64,000 nt of DNA from Agromyces italicus DSM 16388 (GTDB lineage Bacteria; Actinomycetota; Actinomycetes; Actinomycetales; Microbacteriaceae), in contig NZ_ATXF01000005.1 of the NCBI RefSeq assembly GCF_000421545.1, forward strand, positions 434,001 to 498,000, written 5' to 3'. The stretch's first letter is position 1. Each line of letters starts with the position of its first letter. The notes beneath the pieces are model-generated. The model was not told where the DNA came from and made no database searches. It worked only from the letters and a program-made list of their open reading frames with translations. A program made the position numbers and the translations under genes. This document shows positions 22,634 through 32,012 of the stretch, piece by piece.

Positions 22634-24064
22634 ATGGTTGAGCCCACGAAGAGGGCCGCGTTCGCGGTCGTGATCGCCGCCATCGCCACCGCCGCCCTCG
22701 TCGGCGCGACACCGGCGACCGCGGTCGAGACACCACCCGGCCTGCCGCTCCCGCCCGCTGCGGCCGCTGCGGAGGACTCAGGGCTTCCCGCGCCGCCCGA
22801 CCCGTCGACGCTCGACCCCGCGGCCGAGGTCGAGGCGGCCTCGCTCGCCGGGGACATCGCGGGAACGATCCGCGCCGGTCTCGGGTCGAGCACGCCCCGC
22901 CTGGCAGGGGCGAAGGTGCACATCTACTGGTACAACACCGGAATCGCCGGCTACGAGTACCGCGGCATGGTGACGAGCGGCGCCGACGGCACCTATCTGT
23001 TCGTCGGTGCGCCGCAGGGCAAGAACATCGCCTACGTCGAACCGCCGAACACCGAGGAATACCTCCATGCGATGTTCTGGCCCGACAGCCCCGACGGCAG
23101 CGACCTGGTGCAGTTCCAGGTGAACGACTCGCAGACCACGACCGGCATCGACGTCACCCTTCCACGCCTGAAGAAGGACTACATCGCGGGTGCCGACCGC
23201 TTCGCGACGGCCGTCGCCATCTCCAAACGCGGCTTTCCGGGCGGCGCCTCCTGCGTCTACGTCGCGGCCGGCCTGGGGTTCGCCGACGCCCTGAGCGCCG
23301 GACCCGCCGCCGCGCATTGCGGCGGACCGCTGCTGCTCGTGCCGCCGACGACGCTGCCGGCGAACGTCAAGGCCGAGCTCAATCGCCTCGATCCCGACAA
23401 GATCGTCATCGCCGGCGGCCCCGGCGTCATCTCGAACGCCGTGAAATCGGCGATCGGCGCGATCGCCCCGACCACTCGCGTGTACGGTGCCGACCGGTAC
23501 GCGACCTCGCGGGCACTCCTGTCGCACGAGTTCGGCCCCGCAGCGCCGCTCGAGGTCTTGGTCACCACCGGTGAGAACTTCCCCGATGCGCTGTCCGCGA
23601 GCGGAGCGGCCAGCGCCTACAAGATCCCCGTGCTGACGGTGCGCGGTAGCGCGTCGAAGCTCGACGCCGCTTCGATCGTGCAACTGAGCAAGTTCCCGTA
23701 CGCCTACATCGTCGGCGGGAAGGCGGTCGTGAGCTCGGGTGTCGAGACCTCCCTGAAGAACCTCGGGGGCGTCGTGATCCGATACTCGGGCAGCGACCGA
23801 TACGCGACGAACATGGCGGTCAACGAGGCCTTCATGCCGTACCCGGCCCTCGACGTGTACTTGACGAACGGGCTCAAGTACCCCGATGCCCTCGCGGGCG
23901 CACCGCTGGCGGGTTCGAACTTCGGCCCGCTGTACCTCGTGCCGCCGACGTGCACGCCCGAACGAACCCTGGATCACATCCGCCAGGTCACCGCGCTCCG
24001 CGCGCACCTGCTCGGCTACTTCTCGAAGCTGAGCTTCGGGGGCGAGCTGTTCCTGGAGTGCTGA
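22634..24064 (+). CDS. Secreted cell-wall-binding repeat (CWB2) protein
   Basis: A 476-residue exported protein. A signal peptide ends near residue 30 (ATPATA). Residues about 70-175 look like a beta-sandwich of the carboxypeptidase-regulatory or CNA-B kind. Three CWB2 repeats follow, starting near residues 183 (YIAGADRFATAVAIS), 281 (VYGADRYATS) and 381 (YSGSDRYATN), each with the FPDALSA/YPDALAG motif. Such triplets anchor proteins to cell-wall polymers. The C-terminal LLGYFSKLSFGGELF tail is almost shared with the paralogue at 25614. The ATG has GGGGGA upstream. The passenger function is unknown. Confidence 0.87.
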   Translation: MVEPTKRAAFAVVIAAIATAALVGATPATAVETPPGLPLPPAAAAAEDSGLPAPPDPSTLDPAAEVEAASLAGDIAGTIRAGLGSSTPRLAGAKVHIYWYNTGIAGYEYRGMVTSGADGTYLFVGAPQGKNIAYVEPPNTEEYLHAMFWPDSPDGSDLVQFQVNDSQTTTGIDVTLPRLKKDYIAGADRFATAVAISKRGFPGGASCVYVAAGLGFADALSAGPAAAHCGGPLLLVPPTTLPANVKAELNRLDPDKIVIAGGPGVISNAVKSAIGAIAPTTRVYGADRYATSRALLSHEFGPAAPLEVLVTTGENFPDALSASGAASAYKIPVLTVRGSASKLDAASIVQLSKFPYAYIVGGKAVVSSGVETSLKNLGGVVIRYSGSDRYATNMAVNEAFMPYPALDVYLTNGLKYPDALAGAPLAGSNFGPLYLVPPTCTPERTLDHIRQVTALRAHLLGYFSKLSFGGELFLEC

Positions 24065-24093
24065 GCAGGTTCGGCGTTCGGCGCGCGGTGCCG

Positions 24094-24888
24094 CTACTCG
24101 AAGTCGGGACGTTCCCGCAGCGAGCCCTCCGCCTGCGCCTCGTCGAATCCGGCGCGGTAGCCGTCGTCGTACGCCTCGTCGGCACCCTGACGGAACAGGT
24201 CGCGCTCGCTCGGCCGCTGGATCGACCGCGCGCCCGGAAGGTCGAGGTCGCCGACGTAGCGCCCGAGCCCGCGCACGATCGCGAGCGGCACCCCCGACGA
24301 CTTGCCCTTCACGAGTTCGCCGGCTCCCGCGATCTCGTCGGCCACGCACGGCATCGTCACGGAGAGGGACTTGCCCGAGGCATCCACCCCGCCGCGGAGG
24401 TCGTCGAAGACGTGCACGCCTGCGGCGCCGATCGCGATGTCGGTCTGCCCCTCGCGCCACGGGCGCCCGAGCGTGTCGGAGAGGATGACGCCGACCTGCG
24501 CGCCGGTCAGGGCCCGCAGCCCGGTCGCGAGAGCGCGCGCCGAGGCGTCGGGGTCGACGGGCAGCAGCAGCACGGTGCCTTCGGGTGCGTTCGAGGCATC
24601 CACCCCGGCGGCCGCACCGACGATGCCCTGCCGGTTCTCGACGATGCGGGTGACGCCGCCCTCGTACTCGCGCGTGGCGATGACCCGCACCGTCTCGGCG
24701 GTGATCGCGTCTTCGCGGTCGGATGCCTCGACCACGCGCCCCTCGGCCTTCGAGACGATCTTCGAGGTCACGACGAGGATGTCGCCGTCGGCGAACTCCG
24801 CGGCTCCCGCGATGAGCGCGGCGAGATCGTCGCCGGCTGAGATCTCGGGCAGGCCCTCGACTCCCTCGACACTGAATCCTGCGGTCAT
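24094..24888 (-). CDS. cofE: Coenzyme F420-0:L-glutamate ligase (CofE)
   Basis: A 264-residue single-domain CofE protein, started at the ATG at 24886-24888 behind GGGGAG. Conserved parts are [53 protein letters not shown] and [17 protein letters not shown]. It adds glutamates to F420-0 with GTP, trapping the cofactor in the cell. The nitroreductase-like C-terminal domain of mycobacterial FbiB is absent. With the importer at 14041-17089 it would complete a salvage route. It is convergent with the preceding CWB2 gene and stands alone in its transcript. Confidence 0.92.
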   Translation of the reverse strand: MTAGFSVEGVEGLPEISAGDDLAALIAGAAEFADGDILVVTSKIVSKAEGRVVEASDREDAITAETVRVIATREYEGGVTRIVENRQGIVGAAAGVDASNAPEGTVLLLPVDPDASARALATGLRALTGAQVGVILSDTLGRPWREGQTDIAIGAAGVHVFDDLRGGVDASGKSLSVTMPCVADEIAGAGELVKGKSSGVPLAIVRGLGRYVGDLDLPGARSIQRPSERDLFRQGADEAYDDGYRAGFDEAQAEGSLRERPDFE

Positions 24889-25001
24889 GATGCTCCCCTG
24901 TTCCACGACGGGCTCCATTCTGGCAGCAACGACGGCGTGGCCGGCAGGTGCGCAAGCCCCGAGGCCCGGATGACCCGGATGACCCGGCGGTACGATCGCG
25001 T

Positions 25002-25511
25002 ATGGCCACCCACCCAGCCCCACGCCACGCGCCGGGCGACCGCGACGACCGCGACGACGGCCGCGACGAGACCCGCACGGAGCGCCTCGACCGCAACTGG
25101 GGCGACATCCTGCAGGAGTTGCGAGCCGTGCAGACCGGAACGCAGATCATCACCGGGTTCCTGCTCGCCGCGGCGTTCCAGCCCCGCTTCACCGAACTCG
25201 ACGACTACGAACTCGGGCTGTACCTCGTGCTCGTCGCGCTCGCGGGTCTCGCGACCGTGCTCGGCTTCGCCCCCGTGATCCTCCACCGGCAACTGTTCGG
25301 GCGGCAGCAGAAGGACCGCCTGGTGCATGTCGCGAACCGCATGCTGTTCGGGTTGCTCGCCGTCGTCTCGCTGCTCGCCGCGGGCGTGACGAGCCTCATC
25401 TTCGACGTCGCCGTCGGGCGCACGGCCGGCTATGTCGCGCTCGGTGCCGCACTCGCGGTGGTCGTCGCCGTGTGGGTCATCGTGCCGACGATCGCGCGCC
25501 GCAGCCGCTGA
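25002..25511 (+). CDS. DUF6328-family membrane protein
   Basis: A 169-residue protein with an Asp/Arg-rich N-terminus (about 30 residues) and four hydrophobic segments. The family-like stretch is [20 protein letters not shown], followed by [18 protein letters not shown] box lies 5 bases before the ATG, indicating a leaderless transcript. It is divergent from cofE. The role of the family is unknown; members are small actinobacterial inner-membrane proteins. Confidence 0.8.
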   Translation: MATHPAPRHAPGDRDDRDDGRDETRTERLDRNWGDILQELRAVQTGTQIITGFLLAAAFQPRFTELDDYELGLYLVLVALAGLATVLGFAPVILHRQLFGRQQKDRLVHVANRMLFGLLAVVSLLAAGVTSLIFDVAVGRTAGYVALGAALAVVVAVWVIVPTIARRSR

Positions 25512-25613
25512 GACCCCACCTCCAGCGCCCGAACGGGGGGTGGCCAGCGTCCGGCTTGTTCTCGTATGCTCCGGCTACCCGCGCTGATCGTGCGCCTCCC
25601 TACGAAAGATTCG

Positions 25614-27101
25614 ATGACGATGACCCGAACCCGACCGGGCGCTCCGTGGCGTGCAGCGACCGCCGTCGCCGCGAGCTTCGCGCTCCTCTTCTCAGCTGCG
25701 ACGAGCGCATCCGCCGACGAACTCGCGCCGATGCCTCTGCCCTCCCCCGGCGACTTCCGCACGGCAACCGACGACCCGTTCGCCCCGTTCCGCGCCGACC
25801 CCGAACTCACCGCGCCGCAGCGACTCGGTGAAACCGGGCTCGACCGAACCTCCGCCACGGCCGGCACCGGCTCGATCTCCGGGAAGCTGACGTACACCGA
25901 CATGACCGAGGTGCCGTTGCGGGCGCTCGGCACCGGCTACGTCGAGGTGCAGCAGTGGAACGAGGCGACCAGCTCGTTCGACCTCGTCGCCTCGACCGAG
26001 GCGACGGACACCGGCGCCTACAGCGTCACCGGGGTGCCCGCCGGCACCTACCACGTGGCGTTCTTCGACCTGACACCCGGCACCCCGCTCCTGCCGGAGT
26101 TCTGGAAGGACGCCCCTCGCAGCGGCATGGCCACGACCGTCACCCTCACCGAGGGCCAGGTCGTCACCGGCATCGATGAGCCCCTCGAACCGCTGCTGAC
26201 CGGATACATCGCCGGAATCGACCGCTATGCCACCTCGATCGCGATCTCGAAGTCGGGCTTCGCGCCCGATGTGCCGTGCGTGTACATCGCCTCGGGGGCG
26301 GCCTTCCCCGACGCGCTCAGCGCCGGGCCCGCGGCCGCGGCGTGCGGCGGCCCGCTGCTGCTCGTGCCGCCGACCAACCTGCCCTCGCAGATCGCGTCGG
26401 AGCTCAAGCGGCTCTCACCCGGGAAGATCGTCATCGCGGGCGGCACCGGGGCCGTCTCGGCCGCGGTCGAGTCGAAGCTCAAGGCGATCGCGCCGACGAA
26501 GCGCATCTCCGGCAAGGACCGCTACGAGACTTCCCGCAAGATCGTCGCCGATGCTTTCGACCAGGTTCCGGCGATCTGGGTCGCGACGGGCAGGGACTTC
26601 CCCGATGCGCTCGCCGCGAGCGCGGCAGGGGCCGTCGACGGCCTGCCGGTGCTCATCATCGACGGGATCTCGGCCCGACCGAACCTCTTCCTCACCGAGG
26701 TCCTGCTTCAGACGGGCGCCAAGACGGTCGCCATCGCCGGCGGTACCGGTGTCGTCTCGGCGCAGCACGCCAAGGCGATGGACAGCCAGCCGGGGGTGTC
26801 GGTGATCCGCCTCGCCGGCGCCGACCGCTACCAGACGGCATTGAAGATCAACGAGCTCGTGTGGGATCCGAGCCAGTGGTCGTCGGTCTACGCGTTCCTC
26901 GTGACCGGCACCAAGTTCCCCGACGCACTCTCGGGCGCGCCGCTCGCGGGGGCGTACGGCGCACCGATGCACGTCGTGCCGCCTACCTGCACTCCGGCGG
27001 GGGTCGCGAAGAACATCACCGCTCTCGACGTGCACGAGGCGTACCTGCTCGGGCACTTCTCGAAGCTCTCCTTCAACGGAAAGCCGTTCAAGGTCTGCTG
27101 A
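25614..27101 (+). CDS. Secreted cell-wall-binding repeat (CWB2) protein, paralogue
   Basis: Second CWB2 protein, 495 residues from the ATG at 25614; another ATG six bases on is equally possible, and the far-upstream ATG at 25566 would spoil the signal peptide. The signal peptide ends near SASA. A beta-sandwich domain (residues about 85-185, with TGAYSVTGVPAGTYHVAFFD) precedes three CWB2 repeats near residues 197, 297 and 399, each with an FPDAL motif. The end LLGHFSKLSFNGKPF parallels the paralogue at 22634, so the two arose by duplication and diverged mainly in the N-terminal passenger. Confidence 0.87.
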   Translation: MTMTRTRPGAPWRAATAVAASFALLFSAATSASADELAPMPLPSPGDFRTATDDPFAPFRADPELTAPQRLGETGLDRTSATAGTGSISGKLTYTDMTEVPLRALGTGYVEVQQWNEATSSFDLVASTEATDTGAYSVTGVPAGTYHVAFFDLTPGTPLLPEFWKDAPRSGMATTVTLTEGQVVTGIDEPLEPLLTGYIAGIDRYATSIAISKSGFAPDVPCVYIASGAAFPDALSAGPAAAACGGPLLLVPPTNLPSQIASELKRLSPGKIVIAGGTGAVSAAVESKLKAIAPTKRISGKDRYETSRKIVADAFDQVPAIWVATGRDFPDALAASAAGAVDGLPVLIIDGISARPNLFLTEVLLQTGAKTVAIAGGTGVVSAQHAKAMDSQPGVSVIRLAGADRYQTALKINELVWDPSQWSSVYAFLVTGTKFPDALSGAPLAGAYGAPMHVVPPTCTPAGVAKNITALDVHEAYLLGHFSKLSFNGKPFKVC

Positions 27102-27193
27102 TCGGCATCGAGGGCGGATGCCTCGTGGGCGGCCACGGGGCATCCGCCTTCGCCGTACTCGGGGTGTCGCCCGCCTGACCTACGCTGGATGCC

Positions 27194-28039
27194 ATGCGCA
27201 TCGCCACCTGGAACGTCAACTCGATCCGCACCCGCGTCGGCCGTGTCGTCGACTGGATGGTGCGCGAAGACGTCGACGTGCTGGCCATGCAGGAGATCAA
27301 GTGCAAGCCCGAGCAGTTCCCGCACGAGGCCTTCGAGGAGGCCGGCTACGAGCTCGCGATCCACGGCCTGAACCAGTGGAACGGCGTCGCGATCGCCAGC
27401 CGGGCGCCGATCACCGAGGTCGAGACCGAGTTCCCCGCCATGCCCGGGTTCCTGAAGGGGCATGACGGCCCCGATCTCCCGAAAGAGGCGCGCGCGATCG
27501 GCGCGACGGTCGACGGCGTGCGCGTGTGGAGCCTCTACGTGCCGAACGGCCGCGCGCTCGGCGACCCGCATCTGCACTACAAGCTCGATTTCTACGCCGC
27601 GCTCGCCGACTACGCGCGCGCCGAGACGACCGGCCACCCCGAGCGCCCGTTCGCGCTCATGGGCGACTTCAACGTGGCACCGCTCGACATCGACAACGGC
27701 GACCCGACCGTCGTCGTCGGGCAGACCACCCACGTCTCCCCCGAAGAGCGGGCCGCGTTCTTCACCCTCGAGAACGCGGGGGTCACCGATGTCGTGCGCG
27801 CCCGGGTGCCCGAGGGGCTGTACACCTACTGGGACTACAAGCAGCTGCGCTTCCCCCGCAACGAGGGGCTGCGCATCGACTTCATCCTCGGTTCGGCGGC
27901 GTTCGCCGAGGCGGTGACCTCGGCGTCCATCCACCGCGACGAGCGCAAGGGCGACGCGCCGAGCGACCACGTGCCTGTGCTCGTCGACCTCGACCTCGGC
28001 GGCGACGGCGGCGACGACCTGCCGATGATCTTCGGCTGA
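27194..28039 (+). CDS. xthA: Exodeoxyribonuclease III
   Basis: A 281-residue endonuclease/exonuclease/phosphatase-fold enzyme. Active-site motifs are all present: ATWNVNSIRTR, LAMQEIKCKPEQFP, YVPNGRALGD, LMGDFNVAP, LRIDFILGS and the C-terminal SDHVPVLVDLD. It cuts at abasic sites and removes 3' blocking groups during base-excision repair. A TACGCT box stands 7 bases before the ATG, so the transcript is probably leaderless. It is monocistronic, with 195 bases of apparently empty sequence downstream. Confidence 0.93.
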   Translation: MRIATWNVNSIRTRVGRVVDWMVREDVDVLAMQEIKCKPEQFPHEAFEEAGYELAIHGLNQWNGVAIASRAPITEVETEFPAMPGFLKGHDGPDLPKEARAIGATVDGVRVWSLYVPNGRALGDPHLHYKLDFYAALADYARAETTGHPERPFALMGDFNVAPLDIDNGDPTVVVGQTTHVSPEERAAFFTLENAGVTDVVRARVPEGLYTYWDYKQLRFPRNEGLRIDFILGSAAFAEAVTSASIHRDERKGDAPSDHVPVLVDLDLGGDGGDDLPMIFG

Positions 28040-28234
28040 GCGCTGCATATCGCTGCACCCGACGAGCCCGCTGCCGGCAGGTGCTTCGGCGCGGCAAGTC
28101 GGCACCCGGGCGCAGAGCGAGTCGAATTCATTCGATCGGCGGGCAGACCTTACCGGCCTCATGATTCACGGAGAAGCTCTCGATGACGAACCCCCCGGCT
28201 GCCATTGGCTGAGGAGAGTCGAGCCGCGTTCCTG

Positions 28235-28693
28235 CTATGCGGGGGTCACGTGACGCGACGGGATGGGGCTCGAATATACGACGTTGGTCGTGATGCCGCC
28301 GAGCGTGGCGAGGCGGCCCGTGATGCGCTCGAGGTCCCGCATCGACCGGGCGAGCACCTTGATGATGAAGCAGTCGGCACCGGTGACGTGATGGGCCTCG
28401 ACGATCTCGGGAAGGGTGTCGACGAGGTCGTGGAACGGCCTGTAGTTGCCCGACGGGTACGCGAGGCGGACGAACGCCGTCACCGCGTACCCGAGCGCCT
28501 CCGGATCCACGGTGATGGAGTAGCCGGTGATGACCCCGGCGTCGGTGAGACGTCGGAGGCGGTCAGCGGTGGCGCTCGGCGACAGCGCGATCGCGCGCGC
28601 GAGCTGCGCGACGCTCATCCGACCGTCCTGTTGCAAAGTGGCGATGATGGCGTGATCGGTGCTGTCCAGGTCTAACCGGGGAATCGAGGGCAT
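28235..28693 (-). CDS. Lrp/AsnC-family transcriptional regulator
   Basis: A 152-residue regulator. The N-terminal winged helix reads LDSTDHAIIATLQQDGRMSV and LARAIALSPSATADRLRRL; the C-terminal RAM domain contains EAHHVTGADCFIIKVLAR, the ligand and oligomerisation motif. A TAGATT box lies 7 bases from the start on its strand (leaderless). It is divergent from the rhodanese gene with a 93-base gap, so that gene pair is a plausible target. The amino-acid effector is unknown. Confidence 0.9.
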   Translation of the reverse strand: MPSIPRLDLDSTDHAIIATLQQDGRMSVAQLARAIALSPSATADRLRRLTDAGVITGYSITVDPEALGYAVTAFVRLAYPSGNYRPFHDLVDTLPEIVEAHHVTGADCFIIKVLARSMRDLERITGRLATLGGITTNVVYSSPIPSRHVTPA

Positions 28694-28786
28694 ACGCCAG
28701 AATCTACCGTGGAAAGTAGCGCAGCCTGGCGTGAATGCAGTGGGTCATGTGTTCCACATGACGGCACCGGATGCTTCGATCGATAC

Positions 28787-29206
28787 ATGACTCTTCCACT
28801 TTCAGCGGCCGACTTCTTCGCCGCCAAGCTCGCGTACGAGACCGACCCCTCCGACCTCGCAGCAGACCGAGCCGCCGGCACCGCCCCGCTCGTCATCGAC
28901 ACCCGATCCGCCGCATCCTGGAGCCAGGGGCGCATCCCGGGCGCGGTGCACATCCCGAACGCCGAGCTCGAGGTGCGCATCGCCGAGGTCGCACCCGACA
29001 CGGGCACTGCGATCGTCGTCTATTGCTGGGGACCGGGCTGCAACGGCAGCACACGCGGCGCCCTCATCCTGGCAACCCTCGGCTACACCAACGTTCGCGA
29101 ACTCATCGGCGGCTTCGAGTACTGGGCCCGTGAAGGCCTGGCGACGGTCAGCGACACCGGCCGCGCCCGCCGCGCCCCCGACCCGCTGACTGCTCCGGCC
29201 GCATGA
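28787..29206 (+). CDS. Rhodanese-domain protein
   Basis: A 139-residue single rhodanese domain from the ATG at 28787; an upstream in-frame ATG at 28709 would extend into the regulatory region. The active-site loop is YCWGPGCNGSTRGA, with two cysteines (C-W-G-P-G-C); the first occupies the usual catalytic position. VIDTRSAASWSQGRIPGAVH is the CH2A/B-like motif. It may carry sulfur as persulfide or act in detoxification. It overlaps the GNAT gene by 4 bases and is divergent from the Lrp regulator. Confidence 0.85.
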   Translation: MTLPLSAADFFAAKLAYETDPSDLAADRAAGTAPLVIDTRSAASWSQGRIPGAVHIPNAELEVRIAEVAPDTGTAIVVYCWGPGCNGSTRGALILATLGYTNVRELIGGFEYWAREGLATVSDTGRARRAPDPLTAPAA

Positions 29207-29658
29207 GCGTGCACGCCGAGATCGCGGTCGCCGCGACGCGGCAGGACTACGCGGACGTCCGCCCGCTCGTGCAGAAGCACATCGCATTCGAACGCAGCGA
29301 CGTCGCGATCCCCGACGACTGGGAACGCGTGATCGCGAGCCGGGCGCACGACGGGGCCGTCGTCATCTTCGTCGCACGCATCGACGGGGATGTCGCCGGC
29401 TACGCCTCCATGACCTCGGACGTGACCACGTGGACGGGTGAACCATTCGGCCACCTGGACTGCGTCTACGTTGCCGAAGCACGCCGCAGCGCGGGCCTCG
29501 GACGACTGCTCGTCGCTGCTACGGCCGAGAGCGCCCGCGCCCGCGGCTACCGCGAGCTCCAATGGCAGACACCGGCGTGGAACGAGGCCGCGGTCCGGTT
29601 CTACGAACGACTCGGAGCCACCCACCGACCGAAGCAGCGCTTCTCCCTCGCCCTCTGA
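29203..29658 (+). CDS. GNAT-family N-acetyltransferase
   Basis: A 151-residue acetyltransferase. The acetyl-CoA binding motif A reads DCVYVAEARRSAGLGRLLV, and the C-terminal WNEAAVRFYERLGA stretch is typical of the family. The start overlaps the rhodanese stop (ATGA), so the two form a coupled pair under the possible control of the Lrp regulator. The acceptor substrate cannot be predicted. Confidence 0.88.
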   Translation: MSVHAEIAVAATRQDYADVRPLVQKHIAFERSDVAIPDDWERVIASRAHDGAVVIFVARIDGDVAGYASMTSDVTTWTGEPFGHLDCVYVAEARRSAGLGRLLVAATAESARARGYRELQWQTPAWNEAAVRFYERLGATHRPKQRFSLAL

Positions 29659-29885
29659 TCGGACCTACCGCCGTCGTGAAAGGTGGCGTCCCCTGAGTTG
29701 GTGTAGTTCTCGGGTCGGATCGCCGGATTGCCGACGGAGTGAGCCATCGTGCGATGGTCCGTGAGTACCGATCAAAGTCACTCACGAGAACGACACATAC
29801 GCACGGTGGCGCCTTCGAGGGATCCGCGAGTTCCGAGGTCGCCCCGCGCAGCGGCGACGCAGACGCCCGGGTTACGCTCGGAAGC

Positions 29886-31124
29886 GTGACGAGCACGCAC
29901 CAATCCGGCGCCGACCCGTTCATCGGGGCGGTACTCGGCGGGCGCTATCGGGTCGATGAGCTCATCGGCCGGGGCGGAATGGCGAGCGTCTACCGCGTGC
30001 ACGACCTGTCGCTCGGCCGTGCCGTCGCGGTCAAGGTGTTCGCCGCCGCAGCGGAGGGCATCGACGACGCGACACGACGCGCCACCGAGATCGCACTGCT
30101 CGCGAGTGTGCAGCACCGGGCGCTCGTGCGCCTGTACGACGCCGCACGCGACCCGGCGACCGGGCGAGAGTACCTCGTGATGGAGCTCGTCGACGGTCGC
30201 GACCTCCGCGAGGCACTGCGTGCCGGCCCGCTCCACGCGGCCGATGCGGCGGGTCTGCTCGTCGACCTCGGCGAGGCCCTGCACGTCATCCACGAGCGCG
30301 GCATCGTGCACCGCGACGTGAAGCCCGCGAACGTGCTGCTCGAACCGGCCCACCTGCCGACCCGCACGTGGAACGCGAAGCTCGCCGACTTCGGCATCGC
30401 CCGGCTCATCGACGACGCGAGGCTCACTCGCACGGGGCTGCTCGTCGGCACCCCCGGTTACCTCAGCCCCGAGCAGGTCGGCGGTGGACGGGCCGGACCG
30501 GCGGCGGATGTGTATTCGCTCGGGCTACTCGCGCTCGAGGCTCGCACGGGCCGCGCCGCGTTCCCCGGCCCCGCGGCCGAGGCGGCGAGCGCCAGGCTCG
30601 TTCGCGATCCCGAGATCCCCGAGTGGCTCGGCGCCGACTGGGTCGCGCTGCTCCGCGCGATGACCGCGCGCGAGCCCGAGGCCAGACCGGCGGCGCTCGA
30701 GGTCGCCGTCGCGGCGACACGGCTCGACACGACGGCCTCGGGCCCGAACCCGGCGACGACGGGCGCCACCGCGATCATGCCGACGACGGCAGGCGCCCCT
30801 TCGGGTGATCGACCTGCGAGGCGTCGCCGCCCCGTCCTCGTCGTGACCGCGCTCGCGGGCGCGGCCGTCGCGATCGTGCTGATCGCGCACGCGGTCATCG
30901 TCGCGGTGACCATGGGCGGTGGCGCCGCCCCCGGCCCGTCGCCCTCGGCGCCGTCCGAATCGGTGGCGCCGAGCGAGGCGACGCCGACCCCGACGCCGAC
31001 CGACGACGGCGACACCGGTGATGACGACAGCGACGACGACAGCGGCCCGGGCAACAGCGGTGACAATCGCAACGACGACAAGAGCGGCGACAAGGGCAAG
31101 GGGAAGAACGGCGCCGACGACTGA
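29886..31124 (+). CDS. Membrane Ser/Thr protein kinase (PknB-like)
   Basis: A 412-residue kinase from the GTG at 29886; TACGCT stands 7 bases upstream, the leaderless pattern, and the longer frame adds 49 unlikely residues. The kinase domain spans residues about 17-280: the glycine loop IGRGGMASVY, Lys50 in AVKVF, catalytic HRDVKPAN with Asp144, DFGIAR, and the GTPGYLSPEQ activation segment. A single membrane helix lies near residues 316-340. The extracellular tail is short, rich in Pro/Ser and then Asp/Lys, and has no PASTA domains, so its input signal is unclear. Confidence 0.9.
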   Translation: MTSTHQSGADPFIGAVLGGRYRVDELIGRGGMASVYRVHDLSLGRAVAVKVFAAAAEGIDDATRRATEIALLASVQHRALVRLYDAARDPATGREYLVMELVDGRDLREALRAGPLHAADAAGLLVDLGEALHVIHERGIVHRDVKPANVLLEPAHLPTRTWNAKLADFGIARLIDDARLTRTGLLVGTPGYLSPEQVGGGRAGPAADVYSLGLLALEARTGRAAFPGPAAEAASARLVRDPEIPEWLGADWVALLRAMTAREPEARPAALEVAVAATRLDTTASGPNPATTGATAIMPTTAGAPSGDRPARRRRPVLVVTALAGAAVAIVLIAHAVIVAVTMGGGAAPGPSPSAPSESVAPSEATPTPTPTDDGDTGDDDSDDDSGPGNSGDNRNDDKSGDKGKGKNGADD

Positions 31125-31164
31125 CGCGCCGCGTTCGCCGCGTGTCTCGCCCTACGATCAGTGG

Positions 31165-31983
31165 GTGCCCACACTCGAACTGCCCGGTGCCGAACTGCAC
31201 TATGAGACAGCCGGCCCGATCTCCGCACCGGCCCTGCTGCTCATTCCCGCAGGCATCGCGACCCTGCGCATGTGGGACGACCTCGTCGACCGGCTCGCCG
31301 CTCGGCACTTCGTGGTGCGCTACGACCCGCGCGGGTTCGGCGGCACCCGGCACGACTTCACGGTGCCGTTCGCGAACCACGACGACGCGATCGCCGTGCT
31401 CGATCATCTCGGCGTCGCGAGGGCGACCGTCGTCGGCGCGAGCCGTGGCGGTGCGCTCGCGATCGACATCGCGCTCGCGGCATCCGATCGCGTGAACGGT
31501 CTCATCACGATCTCCGCTCGCATCGGCGGATTCCCCGACGTGGCGCTCGCCCCCGATGAGCAGGCGCGCCTCGACGAGGTCGACGCGCTCGACCCCCTGG
31601 CCGACCCCGCGGGCTACATCCGGCTCGAGACCACGGTGTTCGCGGTCGGCACCGGCCGCGGCGAGGCGGATCTCGATCCGGCGTTCCTCGCCCGCGCCCA
31701 CGAACTCGCGACGCCGAACATCGCGCACGTCGCCGACGACGGCGAGCAGGTGCCGCTCGAGCCGCCGGCCGCCGAGCGCCTCCGCGAGATCGGCGTGCCG
31801 ACCTTCGCGATCGTCGGCGATCACGATCTGACGCCGTTCCGCGTGCAGTTCGACGCGATCGTCTCGGCGGCGCCGCAGGCGACCGGGCTGCGGATCGCCG
31901 GGGCGGCACACCTGCCGAGCGTCGAGCGGCCCGGCGAGGTCGGCGCGGCCGTCCTCGCCTGGCTCGACGAGCGCGGGCTCTAG
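31165..31983 (+). CDS. Alpha/beta hydrolase
   Basis: A 272-residue alpha/beta hydrolase, begun at the GTG at 31165, 6 bases after TACGAT (leaderless pattern). The nucleophile elbow GASRGG keeps the serine; the oxyanion region is YDPRGFGGT, the acid is in VGDHDLTP and the histidine in GAAHLPSVERP. The LRMWDDL segment is typical of the epoxide-hydrolase/esterase-like group. It is transcribed on its own. The substrate is unknown. Confidence 0.87.
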   Translation: MPTLELPGAELHYETAGPISAPALLLIPAGIATLRMWDDLVDRLAARHFVVRYDPRGFGGTRHDFTVPFANHDDAIAVLDHLGVARATVVGASRGGALAIDIALAASDRVNGLITISARIGGFPDVALAPDEQARLDEVDALDPLADPAGYIRLETTVFAVGTGRGEADLDPAFLARAHELATPNIAHVADDGEQVPLEPPAAERLREIGVPTFAIVGDHDLTPFRVQFDAIVSAAPQATGLRIAGAAHLPSVERPGEVGAAVLAWLDERGL

Positions 31984-32012
31984 CGTACGACGCCGACCTG
32001 ACGGCCGCCGGT

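Noticed and set aside
28040..28234. Small gene or RNA between xthA and the Lrp gene
   Set aside because: No start with ribosome-binding site, no protein-like frame and no convincing structure beyond short chance repeats.
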